Notes: generated from the sequence alone by a model not told the origin. 64,000 bases of DNA from Cytophagaceae bacterium (GCA_006969745.1 CP030886.1:3197234-3261233); one strand, 5' to 3'. Shown: positions 41,313 through 50,620, counted from the first letter of the stretch. Numbers and translations: made by a program.

Positions 41313-41669
41313 TCACTTTGCCAATTCTCGATTTCCACGTATTTCTCCAATGTGATAATAGGCTACAATGCTTCCAATAAGGCCATCTTTGAGGTAATAC
41401 CATTCGCTGACATCCAAAGAGAAATCAGCGCCTTGCCTAGCGGTGTACCGCACACATGCATGATTCTCTTCATAGATGGCATCATGAATTTCAAAAGTAT
41501 AGCCGAGGAATTTCTCTCGATTCTCCTCTACTACATTGAGGTAGGTTTTTTTCCCTTCGATGGTGCCAAATGGGCTGGTATGCTGAAAATCTTCGGTGAC
41601 CGGGATGTCTCGGAAATTCCCATTATTCCAGGCATTGAACCATTGCTCAATAAGTTGTTTTATCGTCAT
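41313..41669 (-). CDS. SnoaL-like NTF2-fold protein
   Basis: 118 residues without a signal peptide, so cytoplasmic. MTIKQLIEQWFNAWNNGNFRDIPVTEDFQHTSPFGTIEGKKTYLNVVEEN is the typical start of SnoaL-like domains (helix, strand with His/Thr at the cavity rim, helix), and FEIHDAIYEENHACVRYTARQG the following sheet. A small-ligand isomerase or binding role is likely, substrate unknown. The gene starts 11 bases from a perfect 16-bp inverted repeat at 41680-41716, which may control it. Confidence 0.85.
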   Translation of the reverse strand: MTIKQLIEQWFNAWNNGNFRDIPVTEDFQHTSPFGTIEGKKTYLNVVEENREKFLGYTFEIHDAIYEENHACVRYTARQGADFSLDVSEWYYLKDGLIGSIVAYYHIGEIRGNRELAK

Positions 41670-41679
41670 AGTTAAATTT

Positions 41680-41716
41680 ACCTATTGATTCAATAGCGGT
41701 TATTGAATCAATAGGT
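41680..41716. promoter_or_regulatory. Perfect 16-bp inverted repeat
   Basis: ACCTATTGATTCAATA, spacer GCGGT, TATTGAATCAATAGGT. It lies between the stop of the TPR gene and the start of the SnoaL-like gene, both on the minus strand. There is no T-run, so it is more likely an operator or mRNA hairpin than a terminator. Confidence 0.5.
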
Positions 41717-41730
41717 ATTAAGGGTTAGAA

Positions 41731-42402
41731 TTAATCCCCGGAGCTATTTGCCCTTGCCAACCAAAAATTGATCCATCCGGCACCCCAGTTGGGATAAAGT
41801 GGGTTTTCGGGTTCACTATCAGCGAACTTTATTCGAGCTAATTCAAGCATCTTTCTTCCAGCTAATATGTATCCGTCATTTTTGATACGCTGACCGTCTG
41901 AGATAAGACCGGTACCGGCCAGCAGATAGACTCTTGGATTATCTTCATTCAGAGATATGGCTTGACTCAAAGAGACATTTTCAGTTTGGTTGAGCTTCAT
42001 TGCTGTTTGACGATCCCCTTTGCCCCAGAACGGTACGGCTTTTAAACTCATGAGTAGGGATTCCAACACGTACACATCCGATTGTTCGTTTTCGTTGAGG
42101 TCGTCCAATTTTTCTTTTGTTTTATTCAGGTACATCTGTGCGGTATCATAGTATGTAAGAGGAGTTTCTGTGAGCCTGCCACACTGAGAGTAGACAAATG
42201 AAGTCCAATAGGTAGCCATCCAATTGTCCGGGTCTAATTCTGAAGCTTTCTTAAATAAAAGGGCAGATGCTAGCATTCCGTTTACGTCATTCGAGTTATT
42301 GAAAGCTGCGATCGCGTCTTTCAATACCTGATTATTGCTTTGTTGTGCGTAGGTGTTGGCGGAGAAACCCACCAAGAGAAGTATACCTAAGATTCGTTTC
42401 AT
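41731..42402 (-). CDS. Exported TPR-like protein
   Basis: 223 residues with signal peptide MKRILGILLLVGFSANTYAQ. Helical repeats of TPR type are seen at NVNGMLASALLFKKASELDPDNWMATYWTSFVYSQCGR, and again in LSQAISLNEDNPRVYLLAGTGL. TPR proteins mediate protein contacts; no catalytic motif is present. Its start is divergent from the first PadR gene across the shared 16-bp inverted repeat, so it may be under PadR control. Confidence 0.85.
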   Translation of the reverse strand: MKRILGILLLVGFSANTYAQQSNNQVLKDAIAAFNNSNDVNGMLASALLFKKASELDPDNWMATYWTSFVYSQCGRLTETPLTYYDTAQMYLNKTKEKLDDLNENEQSDVYVLESLLMSLKAVPFWGKGDRQTAMKLNQTENVSLSQAISLNEDNPRVYLLAGTGLISDGQRIKNDGYILAGRKMLELARIKFADSEPENPLYPNWGAGWINFWLARANSSGD

Positions 42403-42431
42403 AGTCCATGAATTTGAGAGTTGATGAAAAT

Positions 42432-42488
42432 ATTAATCATACAAATATAAAAGAAATAAATTATTAGTTTTGTATTTGTATGATTAAT
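42432..42488. promoter_or_regulatory. Divergent promoter/operator with perfect 16-bp inverted repeat
   Basis: ATTAATCATACAAATA (42432-42447) and TATTTGTATGATTAAT (42473-42488) are exact reverse complements. Between and within them are two exact TAnnTTTG elements: TAGTTTTG (42465-42472, plus strand, toward padR) and TATATTTG (minus strand, 42449-42442, toward the TPR gene). A protein bound to the arms would cover both promoters. PadR autoregulation is the natural inference. Confidence 0.7.
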
Positions 42489-42502
42489 GGTAACTTTATT
42501 GA

Positions 42503-42826
42503 ATGAAAGGAACATTTATTGGAGAACTGGAAGAGCTCATCCTGTTGACTGCTGCAGCACTTGGAAATGATGCCTACGGAGTGGCTATTGTAGCAGAGAT
42601 TAAAGAAACGACCGGTAGGGAAGTAAATATTGGTGCCATTCACACCGTTCTGAGAAGGTTGGAAGACAAAGGGTTTATGAAATCCCGGTTAGGCGGTGCA
42701 ACAAGTGAGCGTGGTGGCAGAAGAAAACGCATTTACACCTTGACACATGCAGGACAAGCCACCCTGGATCATGCGTATGAGATCAGAAGCACTCTTTATA
42801 AGCGAATAAGACCTTCTTTATCATGA
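42503..42826 (+). CDS. PadR-family transcriptional regulator, copy 1
   Basis: 107 residues. Begins MKGTFIGELEELILLT like the two other PadR proteins in the window. The winged-helix core is ALGNDAYGVAIVAEIKETTGREVNIGAIHTVLRRLEDKGFMKSRLGGATSERGGRRKRIYTLTHAGQA (shown only to mark order: recognition helix AIHTVLRRLEDKGF, wing RGGRRKRIYTLT). PadR proteins repress their own operon and are relieved by a small ligand or membrane stress. The stop overlaps the permease start by four bases. Confidence 0.93.
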   Translation: MKGTFIGELEELILLTAAALGNDAYGVAIVAEIKETTGREVNIGAIHTVLRRLEDKGFMKSRLGGATSERGGRRKRIYTLTHAGQATLDHAYEIRSTLYKRIRPSLS

Positions 42827-45471
42827 GTGAATTACCACCACGATGGGCTTTGACATTCCTGCGGTGGTTTTGCCGCAGAGATCACTTAGAAGAAATTGAA
42901 GGGGATTTGTTTGAGCTCTTTGATAACAAAAGTGGGTTGAGGAATTATTCGTACGCACGACGTACCTTTTTTTTTGATGTACTAAAATTTTTCCGATGGT
43001 CAAATTTTAAAAAACCGAGGACTATGAAATATTTGATAAACAGTGGGTTATGGAATCATAACTTAAAAATTTCGTTGAGGGTGCTGAAAAAGAATCCATT
43101 CTTTTCAGGAATAAATATCTCCGGACTTGTATTAGGGACCTCAGCATTTATCATTTTACTGCTCTATTACTTTCAGGAAAACAGCTTTGATTCTTTCTTT
43201 CCACAGCATCAATCGATCTATAGAGTAGCTATGAATTCCATTGATGACGGACAATTCCAGGAGTCTGCAAAAAGTCCTGTGCGGTTGATTGATCTTTATA
43301 GAGATGGTGTTTCCCCTGAGGCTACTTTTAGCAGGATGATGCCATGGCCAGGCTATTTAAAATATGAGGCTGACGAAAAGCGTAAGGAAAACAAGTTTGT
43401 ATTCGCTGACGAGACCGTCTTTGATATTTTCCCATTACCTGTGGTGAAGGGATCATTGGAAAATGCGCTGAATGCTCCATTTCAATTGGTCATCACTCAG
43501 CATAAAGCCAAGCAATATTTTGGTGACGAAAATCCAATAGGGAAGACCATTAGCTATGATGAGGGTTCCGGAGAATTTGAATTCAATGTGGTGGCGGTGA
43601 TTGAAGACCTGCCCTTTAATACACATTTCGATTTTGACTTTATCGCTTCTTTTAATAGCCTGAATCAGGTGGTTCCATGGCACAATAATTGGTTTTATCC
43701 TACTACCTATTTGTATGCTAAGTTTCAGGACCCGTCAGCTGCTGAAAAATTCGAAAAACTAGGTCAGCAAATCTTAGAGAAAAGAGGAAATCCAAACTAT
43801 ATCCGAGATGAACCTCAGATTGCACTTCAACCCTTATCAGAAATCCATCTATCATCCAATCGTCAAGGTGAATGGAAGCCCAACAACACGCAGATTGATA
43901 CTCGTTTTTTCTTATTTCTGGGGATTTTTATCCTGACTATCGCGATCATAAATTATGTGAATCTCACTACGGCTAACAGTCAGCAGCGAACGAAAGAAAT
44001 TGGCATAAAGAAGGCTATGGGATCAGAAAAGGGTCAATTGATGCGCCAATTTTTTCTTGAATCATTTCTAATGATCTCCGCATCCATATTCCTTGCTACT
44101 ATTTTTCTGCTCGCGCTCTGGAATCCGATCATAGGTCAGTTGCTGGATAAATCCGTAATTTTTGATTTTCTAGCCAGGTTTGAAACAATTTTATGGGTGA
44201 TGTTTGGGGCATTTCTTCTCACACTAATTTCTGGCATTTATCCGGCCTTAACCAGCATCAGGTACAATCCGGTTGACGTCATTAGGAATAATCTGGGTAA
44301 GTACATGAAAAAAGGCATGCAGCGGAGGGTTTTGGTGACTATGCAATTTGCGATTTCTATGTTCCTGATCCTCTTTACCATGCTTTTGATACGCCAGTAT
44401 TATTTCCTCCAAACCAAGAATACAGGATTTGACAAAGACTATATGGTGGCGCTAAGAATGCTTGATGATTATGACGCAAAAAACTACGAAACCCTAAAGA
44501 GTAATTTGAAAAACATGTCTTTTGTAAAAGAAGTTGCTGTTTCGAGTACAGTGATTGGATTGGGGGAAGGATTTCATGGATTCAACGTGAGCTTTCCCGA
44601 CCATCCCAATATGACTGATTCGGAATGGTTCACTTTAGGTGTTGATGAGGACTATTTAAAGACCTATGGAATCGATTTGGTAGCAGGCAGGGATTTCAGC
44701 GAAGAATTTAAAACTGATGAAAGGCAAGCCTTTATTCTAAACAAGGCCGCCGCGTCTAAGCTGGGATCTATCGAGGAAGTAGTCGGCATGGAAATGGAGC
44801 TTACAATTTACACCGGACGAGCAGATAAACGAAAAGGAAAAATTGTAGGTGTGGTTGATGATTTTCATTATCAGTCACTTTACGAAGATGTACAGCCATT
44901 GGTGATCTACATAAACAAACATCAGCACTACACAGATTTCCTAAATGTGAAACTAACTCCAGACGGCTCCATCGTTGATCAGGTTGAAGCCATTGAGGCT
45001 ACCTATGCTGCCTTTAATGAAGACAAGCCTATGGAGTTAATTTTCATCGAAGATGAGATCAGACTCACCTATCAGCGCGAACTCGTAAGTAGTAAAATCA
45101 TGACTTGGTTTACGCTTCTTTCCATTTTCATCGCCTCTTTAGGGGCTTTTGGGTTAGCTACTTACTCATTTAGAAGGCGCACAAAGGAAATAGGTGTAAG
45201 AAAAGTACTAGGAGCCTCATCAGGAGACATTACGATGGTAGTTATGAAAGAGTACTTCACCATGATCCTCATTGCATGTATTGTTTCATGGCCATTCGTT
45301 TATTATTTGTCTAATAAATGGCTAAACAACTTTGCTTACTCGATCGATTTTGGAGTTACTTATTATCTGGTTGGGTTAGTGATCCTTGTATCAATCATCT
45401 TGTTGTCCAATCTGCAACAGATTATGTGGTCTCTAAACATGAAACCAATTGATTACCTGCGTGATGAATGA
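42823..45471 (+). CDS. Orphan FtsX/MacB-type permease with N-terminal prefix domain, copy 1
   Basis: 882 residues. Residues 5-65 form a cytoplasmic prefix domain (PPRWALTFLRWFCRRDHLEEIEGDLFELF). The rest has two FtsX-type halves, each with a membrane helix, a large MacB-like periplasmic domain and a three-helix bundle. Coupling-helix segments are QQRTKEIGIKKAMGSEKGQLMRQF (about 385-410) and RRRTKEIGVRKVLGASSGDI (about 790-810). Such single-chain double permeases are usually called orphan because no ATPase gene lies beside them, and none does here. Their cargo is unknown; drug or peptide efflux is assumed by family. Confidence 0.9.
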   Translation: MSELPPRWALTFLRWFCRRDHLEEIEGDLFELFDNKSGLRNYSYARRTFFFDVLKFFRWSNFKKPRTMKYLINSGLWNHNLKISLRVLKKNPFFSGINISGLVLGTSAFIILLLYYFQENSFDSFFPQHQSIYRVAMNSIDDGQFQESAKSPVRLIDLYRDGVSPEATFSRMMPWPGYLKYEADEKRKENKFVFADETVFDIFPLPVVKGSLENALNAPFQLVITQHKAKQYFGDENPIGKTISYDEGSGEFEFNVVAVIEDLPFNTHFDFDFIASFNSLNQVVPWHNNWFYPTTYLYAKFQDPSAAEKFEKLGQQILEKRGNPNYIRDEPQIALQPLSEIHLSSNRQGEWKPNNTQIDTRFFLFLGIFILTIAIINYVNLTTANSQQRTKEIGIKKAMGSEKGQLMRQFFLESFLMISASIFLATIFLLALWNPIIGQLLDKSVIFDFLARFETILWVMFGAFLLTLISGIYPALTSIRYNPVDVIRNNLGKYMKKGMQRRVLVTMQFAISMFLILFTMLLIRQYYFLQTKNTGFDKDYMVALRMLDDYDAKNYETLKSNLKNMSFVKEVAVSSTVIGLGEGFHGFNVSFPDHPNMTDSEWFTLGVDEDYLKTYGIDLVAGRDFSEEFKTDERQAFILNKAAASKLGSIEEVVGMEMELTIYTGRADKRKGKIVGVVDDFHYQSLYEDVQPLVIYINKHQHYTDFLNVKLTPDGSIVDQVEAIEATYAAFNEDKPMELIFIEDEIRLTYQRELVSSKIMTWFTLLSIFIASLGAFGLATYSFRRRTKEIGVRKVLGASSGDITMVVMKEYFTMILIACIVSWPFVYYLSNKWLNNFAYSIDFGVTYYLVGLVILVSIILLSNLQQIMWSLNMKPIDYLRDE

Positions 45472-45472
45472 T

Positions 45473-48112
45473 TCATTCATACCTCAACGTATTGACGGGA
45501 TCAGCATTTGCAGCTCTCAGGGACTGGCTACCAACAGCAATAAGTACCATGGCCAGTGAGGTAACTCCAGCCATTACAAAGATCAGTGGACTAATAGGGA
45601 TGCGATAGGCGAAATCCTGAAGCCATTCGTTAGCAAAGAAGTATCCAGCTGGAATAGAAAGGATAAAAGAGATGCCAATCAGCCAAAGGAAACGCTTGCT
45701 TATCAACATGAAGATCGAATGAATGGAAGCCCCAAGAACCTTCCGTACTCCAATTTCCTTGGTTCGTTGCTGTACTGCAAACGAGGCTAGTCCAAAAAGG
45801 CCTGAGCAGGCAATGAATATGGCCAGCAGCGTGAAATATCTGGTAGCGCTAGCCAGTCGCTCTTCCTTGATGTATTGTTCCTGAATTTTGTCATCCAGAA
45901 ATGTGAATTCAAACGGCCAATCAGGAATGGCCAGATCCCAGGCAGATTCAATCTGATCAAGCGTTTTTAATAAATTATCCGTTCCAGCTAGTTTAAGGCA
46001 TACTTCGCTGCCCACGCTGTTTTCAGACATTCTAAATACGCTCGGAAGCACGGGATCGTACAAGCTTTCAAAATTGGCATCAGCCAGGATACCGACAACC
46101 TTGATACTTTCAGGTTCATCTGCTCCGCCAGGAAGAAAACTCAATGTTTTTCCAATGCTCTCTTCAAGTGTCCATCCCAAAGCTTTCGCCGCAGATGCAT
46201 TGATTAAAATGCTTGATTTAACATCCGAGGCAATGTCTCTGTCAAGGTTGCGCCCATGTACAACATTTAGATTAAACATATCGGTAAAGCCATCTCCAAT
46301 CCACTTAATACCTAAAGAATAAGTTTCCTCATCGTCACTACCCACAACCTTAAATGTGTTTGTATATGCCGAAGTGCCGGCTATGTATCCTCGATGCATG
46401 TTTTGTACTGCAGGTATAGCTTTCAGTTTATCTTCAAAGATTTCAAATTGGCTCTTGGATAGGTTGCGACCGTGCCTAAGGATGAGCATTTCTTCTTTGT
46501 CAAATCCCAGGTCTTTGTTTCTGAGAAAATTCAGCTGATCGTTTACTACCAGAATGCCAATGAACAACAGATTACAAACCACAAACTGACCGATGATCAT
46601 CATTCTGTTGAAGCGTTGCTTGGACTTATTCAGATCAAATTTTTGAACAGTATTTACCCGAATAACTGACAAAGAAGGTTTGAGTATCGAAAGCATAGCT
46701 ATTACTAAAACCAATCCAACGGACGTAGCAATGAAAGGAACGTCGCTGAAATTGATAACTAATTTTTTGTTCATAAACTCATTGAAATACGGAAGGGTAG
46801 ACCATGAGATGATCAGGGCAATAAAGGAGGCGATGGAAATCAGGATGAACGACTCGGTGAGGAATTGACCAATCAGTTGGTGCTTTTCAGCTCCCATGAT
46901 TTTTCTGAGTCCAAGCTCTTTCAGACGTTCATTGGCTTGAGCAGACGTTAGGTTGATAAAGTTGATGCAAGCGATGAAAAGAATCAGAACAGCCACTGCT
47001 CCAAATCCATAGATTTGAGTCATGTTTCCGTTCGCTCGGGCTTCCGATGATTTATCAGATTTAAGGTGGATATCAAACAAAGGCTGAACTTCCAGCGTGA
47101 ATCCCTGCTGATCTTCTGTATTTAAATACTCATCAGCAATGGCTTGAATTTTCTTTTCAAAATCAGAAAGAGAAGTTTTTGGTGCCAGGTATGCATACAC
47201 CCAGGCAGCAGCCCAATTCCAGTCTTTTTCAAGATCATACGAATATTTGCCCCAACCCATCCATCGCTGACGTTGGAGCTCTATTGGAAGTAAGACGTCA
47301 AACATGATGTGCGAATTTTCCGGCACATCTTTCATCACCCCGGTAACTATTAGATCATCCTCATTTTTGTAGCGCATGACCTTACCCATCGGATCTTCAT
47401 TTCCGAAGTACTTTCTCACCATTTTTTCCGTAAGTACAATACTTCTGGGATCTTCCAGTGCGGTTTTGGGATTTCCGGAAACAAATTCAAAATCAAAAAC
47501 TTCAAATACATCTGTTTCTGCGAAGTAGATGCCTTCTTCGGTGTATTTATGATTGTTGTATTCAAGAAGTGGTGTATCTCCGCCCCAGTTGTAAAATCGT
47601 GCTACTTTGACAACTTCCGGATATTCGGAAGTAAGGACATCTTTTACAGGAAAAGGGAGTTTGGCGGCTCTTCTGGTGGAATTAGGAGTGACAAGCTGAT
47701 AGGAAAGTCTTATGATATTTTCGCCTTTTGAATGAAAACGATCGTAGGACAACTCATCTTTTATAAACAGCGCAATGAGGATTACGGCAGACAGTCCGAT
47801 AGCTAACCCGATGATATTAATGGAAGAATAGGTCAGATGTCTTCGCATGACACGGAATCCAATTTTGAAATGATTGACAAACATGTTCGTGGAGTTTTGA
47901 AATGGGTTGAGTCGACCTTTGCGCACAGCAAATGGCTGGAAAAATGTAAGGACATTGAAAAAGTACAAGCTATTGGCACGGAGGCGAGACATTCGCTTTC
48001 TTCGCTCTGCATAGGTAACCAGCAGGTCACCTTCTATGGCTTCATATAAATCTTCTCGGCAAAACCAATGGAATAGCTTCATCATCCATTTAGGAGGGTA
48101 GGGCTGGCTCAT
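45473..48112 (-). CDS. Orphan FtsX/MacB-type permease with N-terminal prefix domain, copy 2
   Basis: 879 residues, same architecture as the gene it converges on (one-base gap), so the pair could share a termination zone. The prefix domain (PPKWMMKLFHWFCREDLYEAIEGDLLVTYAERRKRM) is close to copy 1. Coupling helices are NERLKELGLRKIMGAEKHQLIGQF and QQRTKEIGVRKVLGASIHSI. Sequence divergence from copy 1 is large in the periplasmic domains, suggesting different cargo. It is preceded by its own PadR gene with a four-base overlap. Confidence 0.9.
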   Translation of the reverse strand: MSQPYPPKWMMKLFHWFCREDLYEAIEGDLLVTYAERRKRMSRLRANSLYFFNVLTFFQPFAVRKGRLNPFQNSTNMFVNHFKIGFRVMRRHLTYSSINIIGLAIGLSAVILIALFIKDELSYDRFHSKGENIIRLSYQLVTPNSTRRAAKLPFPVKDVLTSEYPEVVKVARFYNWGGDTPLLEYNNHKYTEEGIYFAETDVFEVFDFEFVSGNPKTALEDPRSIVLTEKMVRKYFGNEDPMGKVMRYKNEDDLIVTGVMKDVPENSHIMFDVLLPIELQRQRWMGWGKYSYDLEKDWNWAAAWVYAYLAPKTSLSDFEKKIQAIADEYLNTEDQQGFTLEVQPLFDIHLKSDKSSEARANGNMTQIYGFGAVAVLILFIACINFINLTSAQANERLKELGLRKIMGAEKHQLIGQFLTESFILISIASFIALIISWSTLPYFNEFMNKKLVINFSDVPFIATSVGLVLVIAMLSILKPSLSVIRVNTVQKFDLNKSKQRFNRMMIIGQFVVCNLLFIGILVVNDQLNFLRNKDLGFDKEEMLILRHGRNLSKSQFEIFEDKLKAIPAVQNMHRGYIAGTSAYTNTFKVVGSDDEETYSLGIKWIGDGFTDMFNLNVVHGRNLDRDIASDVKSSILINASAAKALGWTLEESIGKTLSFLPGGADEPESIKVVGILADANFESLYDPVLPSVFRMSENSVGSEVCLKLAGTDNLLKTLDQIESAWDLAIPDWPFEFTFLDDKIQEQYIKEERLASATRYFTLLAIFIACSGLFGLASFAVQQRTKEIGVRKVLGASIHSIFMLISKRFLWLIGISFILSIPAGYFFANEWLQDFAYRIPISPLIFVMAGVTSLAMVLIAVGSQSLRAANADPVNTLRYE

Positions 48113-48447
48113 GATTTACCTCCTTCCCAAACCACCTGAGGAACATTGTCCCACATTTTATTTCTCAGTTCTCGAGAGGTGGCCAATGCTTTTTTGCCGG
48201 ATGCGGTCATCTCATACAGTCGCTTTCTTCTACCGCCCCTTTCGGCAGTAGCTCCACCCATTTGGGAGACTAGAAAGCCTTTATCTTCTAACCGTACCAG
48301 TACTTTATGCACCGAGCTGATCATTGGCTGGCGGCCACTTTGATTTTCCAGTTCCTTTTGAATGGCCAACGCATGTGCATCGTCATTCAGGATTCCGACT
48401 GTCAATAATACTAGTTCTTCAAATTCACCCAGATATGTTCCTTTCAT
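48109..48447 (-). CDS. PadR-family transcriptional regulator, copy 2
   Basis: 112 residues, MKGTYLGEFEELVLLTVGIL at the N-terminus. The winged helix has SSVHKVLVRLEDKGF and wing GGATAERGGRRKRLYEMT. It is most like copy 1 in the helix and wing. Immediately upstream is a pair of 16-base direct repeats (48461-48536) that fit an autoregulatory operator. It is transcribed with permease copy 2. Confidence 0.93.
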   Translation of the reverse strand: MKGTYLGEFEELVLLTVGILNDDAHALAIQKELENQSGRQPMISSVHKVLVRLEDKGFLVSQMGGATAERGGRRKRLYEMTASGKKALATSRELRNKMWDNVPQVVWEGGKS

Positions 48448-48460
48448 GATTAGATATTAG

Positions 48461-48536
48461 TTTCACCTTTGTCTAATATACTCCATGAAATGAATAAGGT
48501 TGCATGAAAGAGGAAATTTCTTTCACCTTTGTCTAA
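48461..48536. promoter_or_regulatory. Pair of 16-base direct repeats before PadR copy 2
   Basis: TTTCACCTTTGTCTAA occurs at 48461-48476 and 48521-48536, exactly 60 bases apart. The first also has flanking inverted arms ATATTAG and CTAATAT (48454-48460 and 48473-48479). Spacing by about six helical turns would place both on one face. Candidate PadR operator. Confidence 0.5.
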
Positions 48537-48551
48537 ATGAAAGACTGCATG

Positions 48552-49436
48552 CTATTTTAAATTTTCACGGAAGAAGGCAATCGTTCGATTCCATGCTAAC
48601 TGAGCTGCCTCTTCATCGTATCGTGCAGTGGTGTCATTATGAAAGCCATGGTTAGCATTTGGATACATGTGAGCAGTGTATGTTTTGCCATTTGCTTGTA
48701 AGGCTTTTTCATAATCTGGCCAGCCTGCATTCACACGGGTATCAAGTTCTCCAAAATGCAATAGGAGTGGAGCCTGAATATCAGGAACCATCTCTGCAGA
48801 AGGCTGTCCTCCATAAAATGGAACAGCTGCTTTAAGCTCCGGTACTTTTACTGCCATCATATTTGAAATCCAGCCACCGAAACAAAAGCCAACTACGCCT
48901 ACATTTCCGGTACATTCAGGATGGTTTTTTAAGTGATTAAATGCTGCAATGAAATCTTCGAGCATCTCATTACGATCTCTCTTTCGCTGCATCGTGCGAC
49001 CATCATCATCGTTTCCCGGGTAGCCTCCCAGAGGAGTGAGTGCATCTGGAGAGATGGAAATAAATCCTGCCAAAGCTGCCCTTCTTCCCACATCAGCAAT
49101 GTGCGGATTGAGGCCTCTGTTTTCATGGACAACAACAATTCCAGGCAATTTACCTTCGGCATCTTTGGGGCGCGAGAGTTGAGCTTTGATGGTACCTCCA
49201 CCTTGTGGTGATGGGTATTCTATGGTCTCTGTTTTTAATTTGGGGTTATCCTGATCTACTTGAATGACTTCATAATTTGGCATGATGGAGCTCATGAGGG
49301 TCGTGAGCGTCAATCCGCCAACAGCATAGAGTGAGAGCTTTTCAATAAACTCTCTTCGTTCCATTCGATTGTGCGCATAATCATCATATAATCTGAATAC
49401 CTGCGGGTCTATGTCCTTGCGATCGATCTTTTTCAT
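48552..49436 (-). CDS. Dienelactone hydrolase family protein with twin-arginine-like leader
   Basis: 294 residues. The catalytic triad fits dienelactone hydrolase: Cys185 in VGFCFGGW, Asp232 in FGELDTRV, His263 in NANHGFH; E105 in VHENRG is the partner Glu. Residues 27-50 read RREFIEKLSLYAVGGLTLTT, close to a Tat signal (RRxF-x-x-K) but placed deeper in the chain than usual. Substrate is probably a lactone or ester. It lies 50 bases after the DUF4407 gene on the same strand and could be co-transcribed. Confidence 0.9.
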   Translation of the reverse strand: MKKIDRKDIDPQVFRLYDDYAHNRMERREFIEKLSLYAVGGLTLTTLMSSIMPNYEVIQVDQDNPKLKTETIEYPSPQGGGTIKAQLSRPKDAEGKLPGIVVVHENRGLNPHIADVGRRAALAGFISISPDALTPLGGYPGNDDDGRTMQRKRDRNEMLEDFIAAFNHLKNHPECTGNVGVVGFCFGGWISNMMAVKVPELKAAVPFYGGQPSAEMVPDIQAPLLLHFGELDTRVNAGWPDYEKALQANGKTYTAHMYPNANHGFHNDTTARYDEEAAQLAWNRTIAFFRENLK

Positions 49437-49486
49437 GAGGCTTATCTTTTAGGCTTTACTATTTAAAGATAAGCTTTAGTGGAGAT

Positions 49487-50539
49487 TTATGTCTTCTCCA
49501 AACTCAATCCCAGGCGATTCTGCACATAGTCAATTTCATCCTGGGTAAGTCGAGTAGATCGCTTCTTGATGATGGAATTGACTTTGGCCAGGTCTTCATA
49601 GTAGGCTGCTTCCACGCCGTATTCTTCTTTTTTCAATACAAAATCGTAAGGACCTTTCTGGGAAATAAGTTTAACAAAAACAGGGGCTGTTTCTACTGCC
49701 AGAAATAGCAGCATAATAAACCAGTGTGCCACCCAAATAGCGCTGCTTTTTCTGGTGAGACGATCCAGCGCTTCGATACGGGATGCTAAGCCGGTCAGCT
49801 GACTTTCCTGTAATTGCTGGATGGCTGAGCTTTCTTCTGCCTCAAGCATAGCAAGCGCATTTTCTTTTTCGTTGATTAATCCACCATTCATGGCTATTAA
49901 CTCATTGAGTTCGGCCTCTACACGGTCTGCATCAGCTTTCTTGATCTTGTAAATAGGTCCAGCATTTCTTTGCATGGATCCTCCGGTACCATCAGCTTCC
50001 TCCTGGGCGATTCTTCGAAGTTCGTCACGCTTATTGGCCTTTGTAGTAATCTCGTTTTTCAAGTGTTGAATCTCCTCATTCAAGCGTGTTCTATTTTCGA
50101 TAAATCGCTGCTTGACTGTCTGCTCCTGAAGCGCAAGATCCTCCTGTATCATGAGCGCGATTTCAGCTTCTACCTCTTTTTCAAAAATCTTTAGTTCGAG
50201 TGGTTTTGCAATGACAATGGAAATAATGATAGCCAGGACAATTCTTGGAAGCGCGCTGAGCCATTCTTGTTTGGGCTCACCGTTTTTTCGCATACTCGAT
50301 ACAATGAACCGATCGAGGTTAAATATCATCAAGCCCCAAACGACCCCAAAAAAGGTTGCTGTCAAGTAACTATCAAAAATGGTGTAAAGTGCATAGCCAC
50401 CGGCAAGTGCGGCGAACACACCGGTGAAGAAAATGGTAGCTCCAATGCCCACGTATTTACTTGATTCAGATGGACAGTTGTTGAGGATGGATTTGTTTGC
50501 TCCGGCACAGAGCCAGAAAAATTCTTTTAAGCGATTCAT
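49487..50539 (-). CDS. DUF4407 membrane protein with coiled coil
   Basis: 350 residues from ATG 50539; an apparent start at 50563 is a TTG codon and is rejected. After a short N-terminus (RLKEFFWLCAGANKSILNNCP, a family motif) come two membrane helices (about 30-75), a third at about 100-120, a long coiled coil at about 125-260 and a last helix near 275-300, with a tail of mixed charge. DUF4407 proteins occur in many bacteria and their function is not known. The architecture suggests a sensor or scaffold of envelope tension. Confidence 0.88.
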   Translation of the reverse strand: MNRLKEFFWLCAGANKSILNNCPSESSKYVGIGATIFFTGVFAALAGGYALYTIFDSYLTATFFGVVWGLMIFNLDRFIVSSMRKNGEPKQEWLSALPRIVLAIIISIVIAKPLELKIFEKEVEAEIALMIQEDLALQEQTVKQRFIENRTRLNEEIQHLKNEITTKANKRDELRRIAQEEADGTGGSMQRNAGPIYKIKKADADRVEAELNELIAMNGGLINEKENALAMLEAEESSAIQQLQESQLTGLASRIEALDRLTRKSSAIWVAHWFIMLLFLAVETAPVFVKLISQKGPYDFVLKKEEYGVEAAYYEDLAKVNSIIKKRSTRLTQDEIDYVQNRLGLSLEKT

Positions 50540-50620
50540 TGAAAATTCAACGCTAAGGCTCAATGAATGTTATATGAGGGGATGAAATTGACATTGTTCA
50601 CATTTGATGAGTTAATTATA

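Noticed and set aside
41352..41675. Plus-strand frame antisense to the SnoaL-like gene
   Set aside because: The minus-strand frame has a clear SnoaL-like start and fold; the plus-strand frame has none.
41680..41716. Rho-independent terminator
   Set aside because: The 16-bp stem has no T-run on either side, so termination by this mechanism is unlikely.
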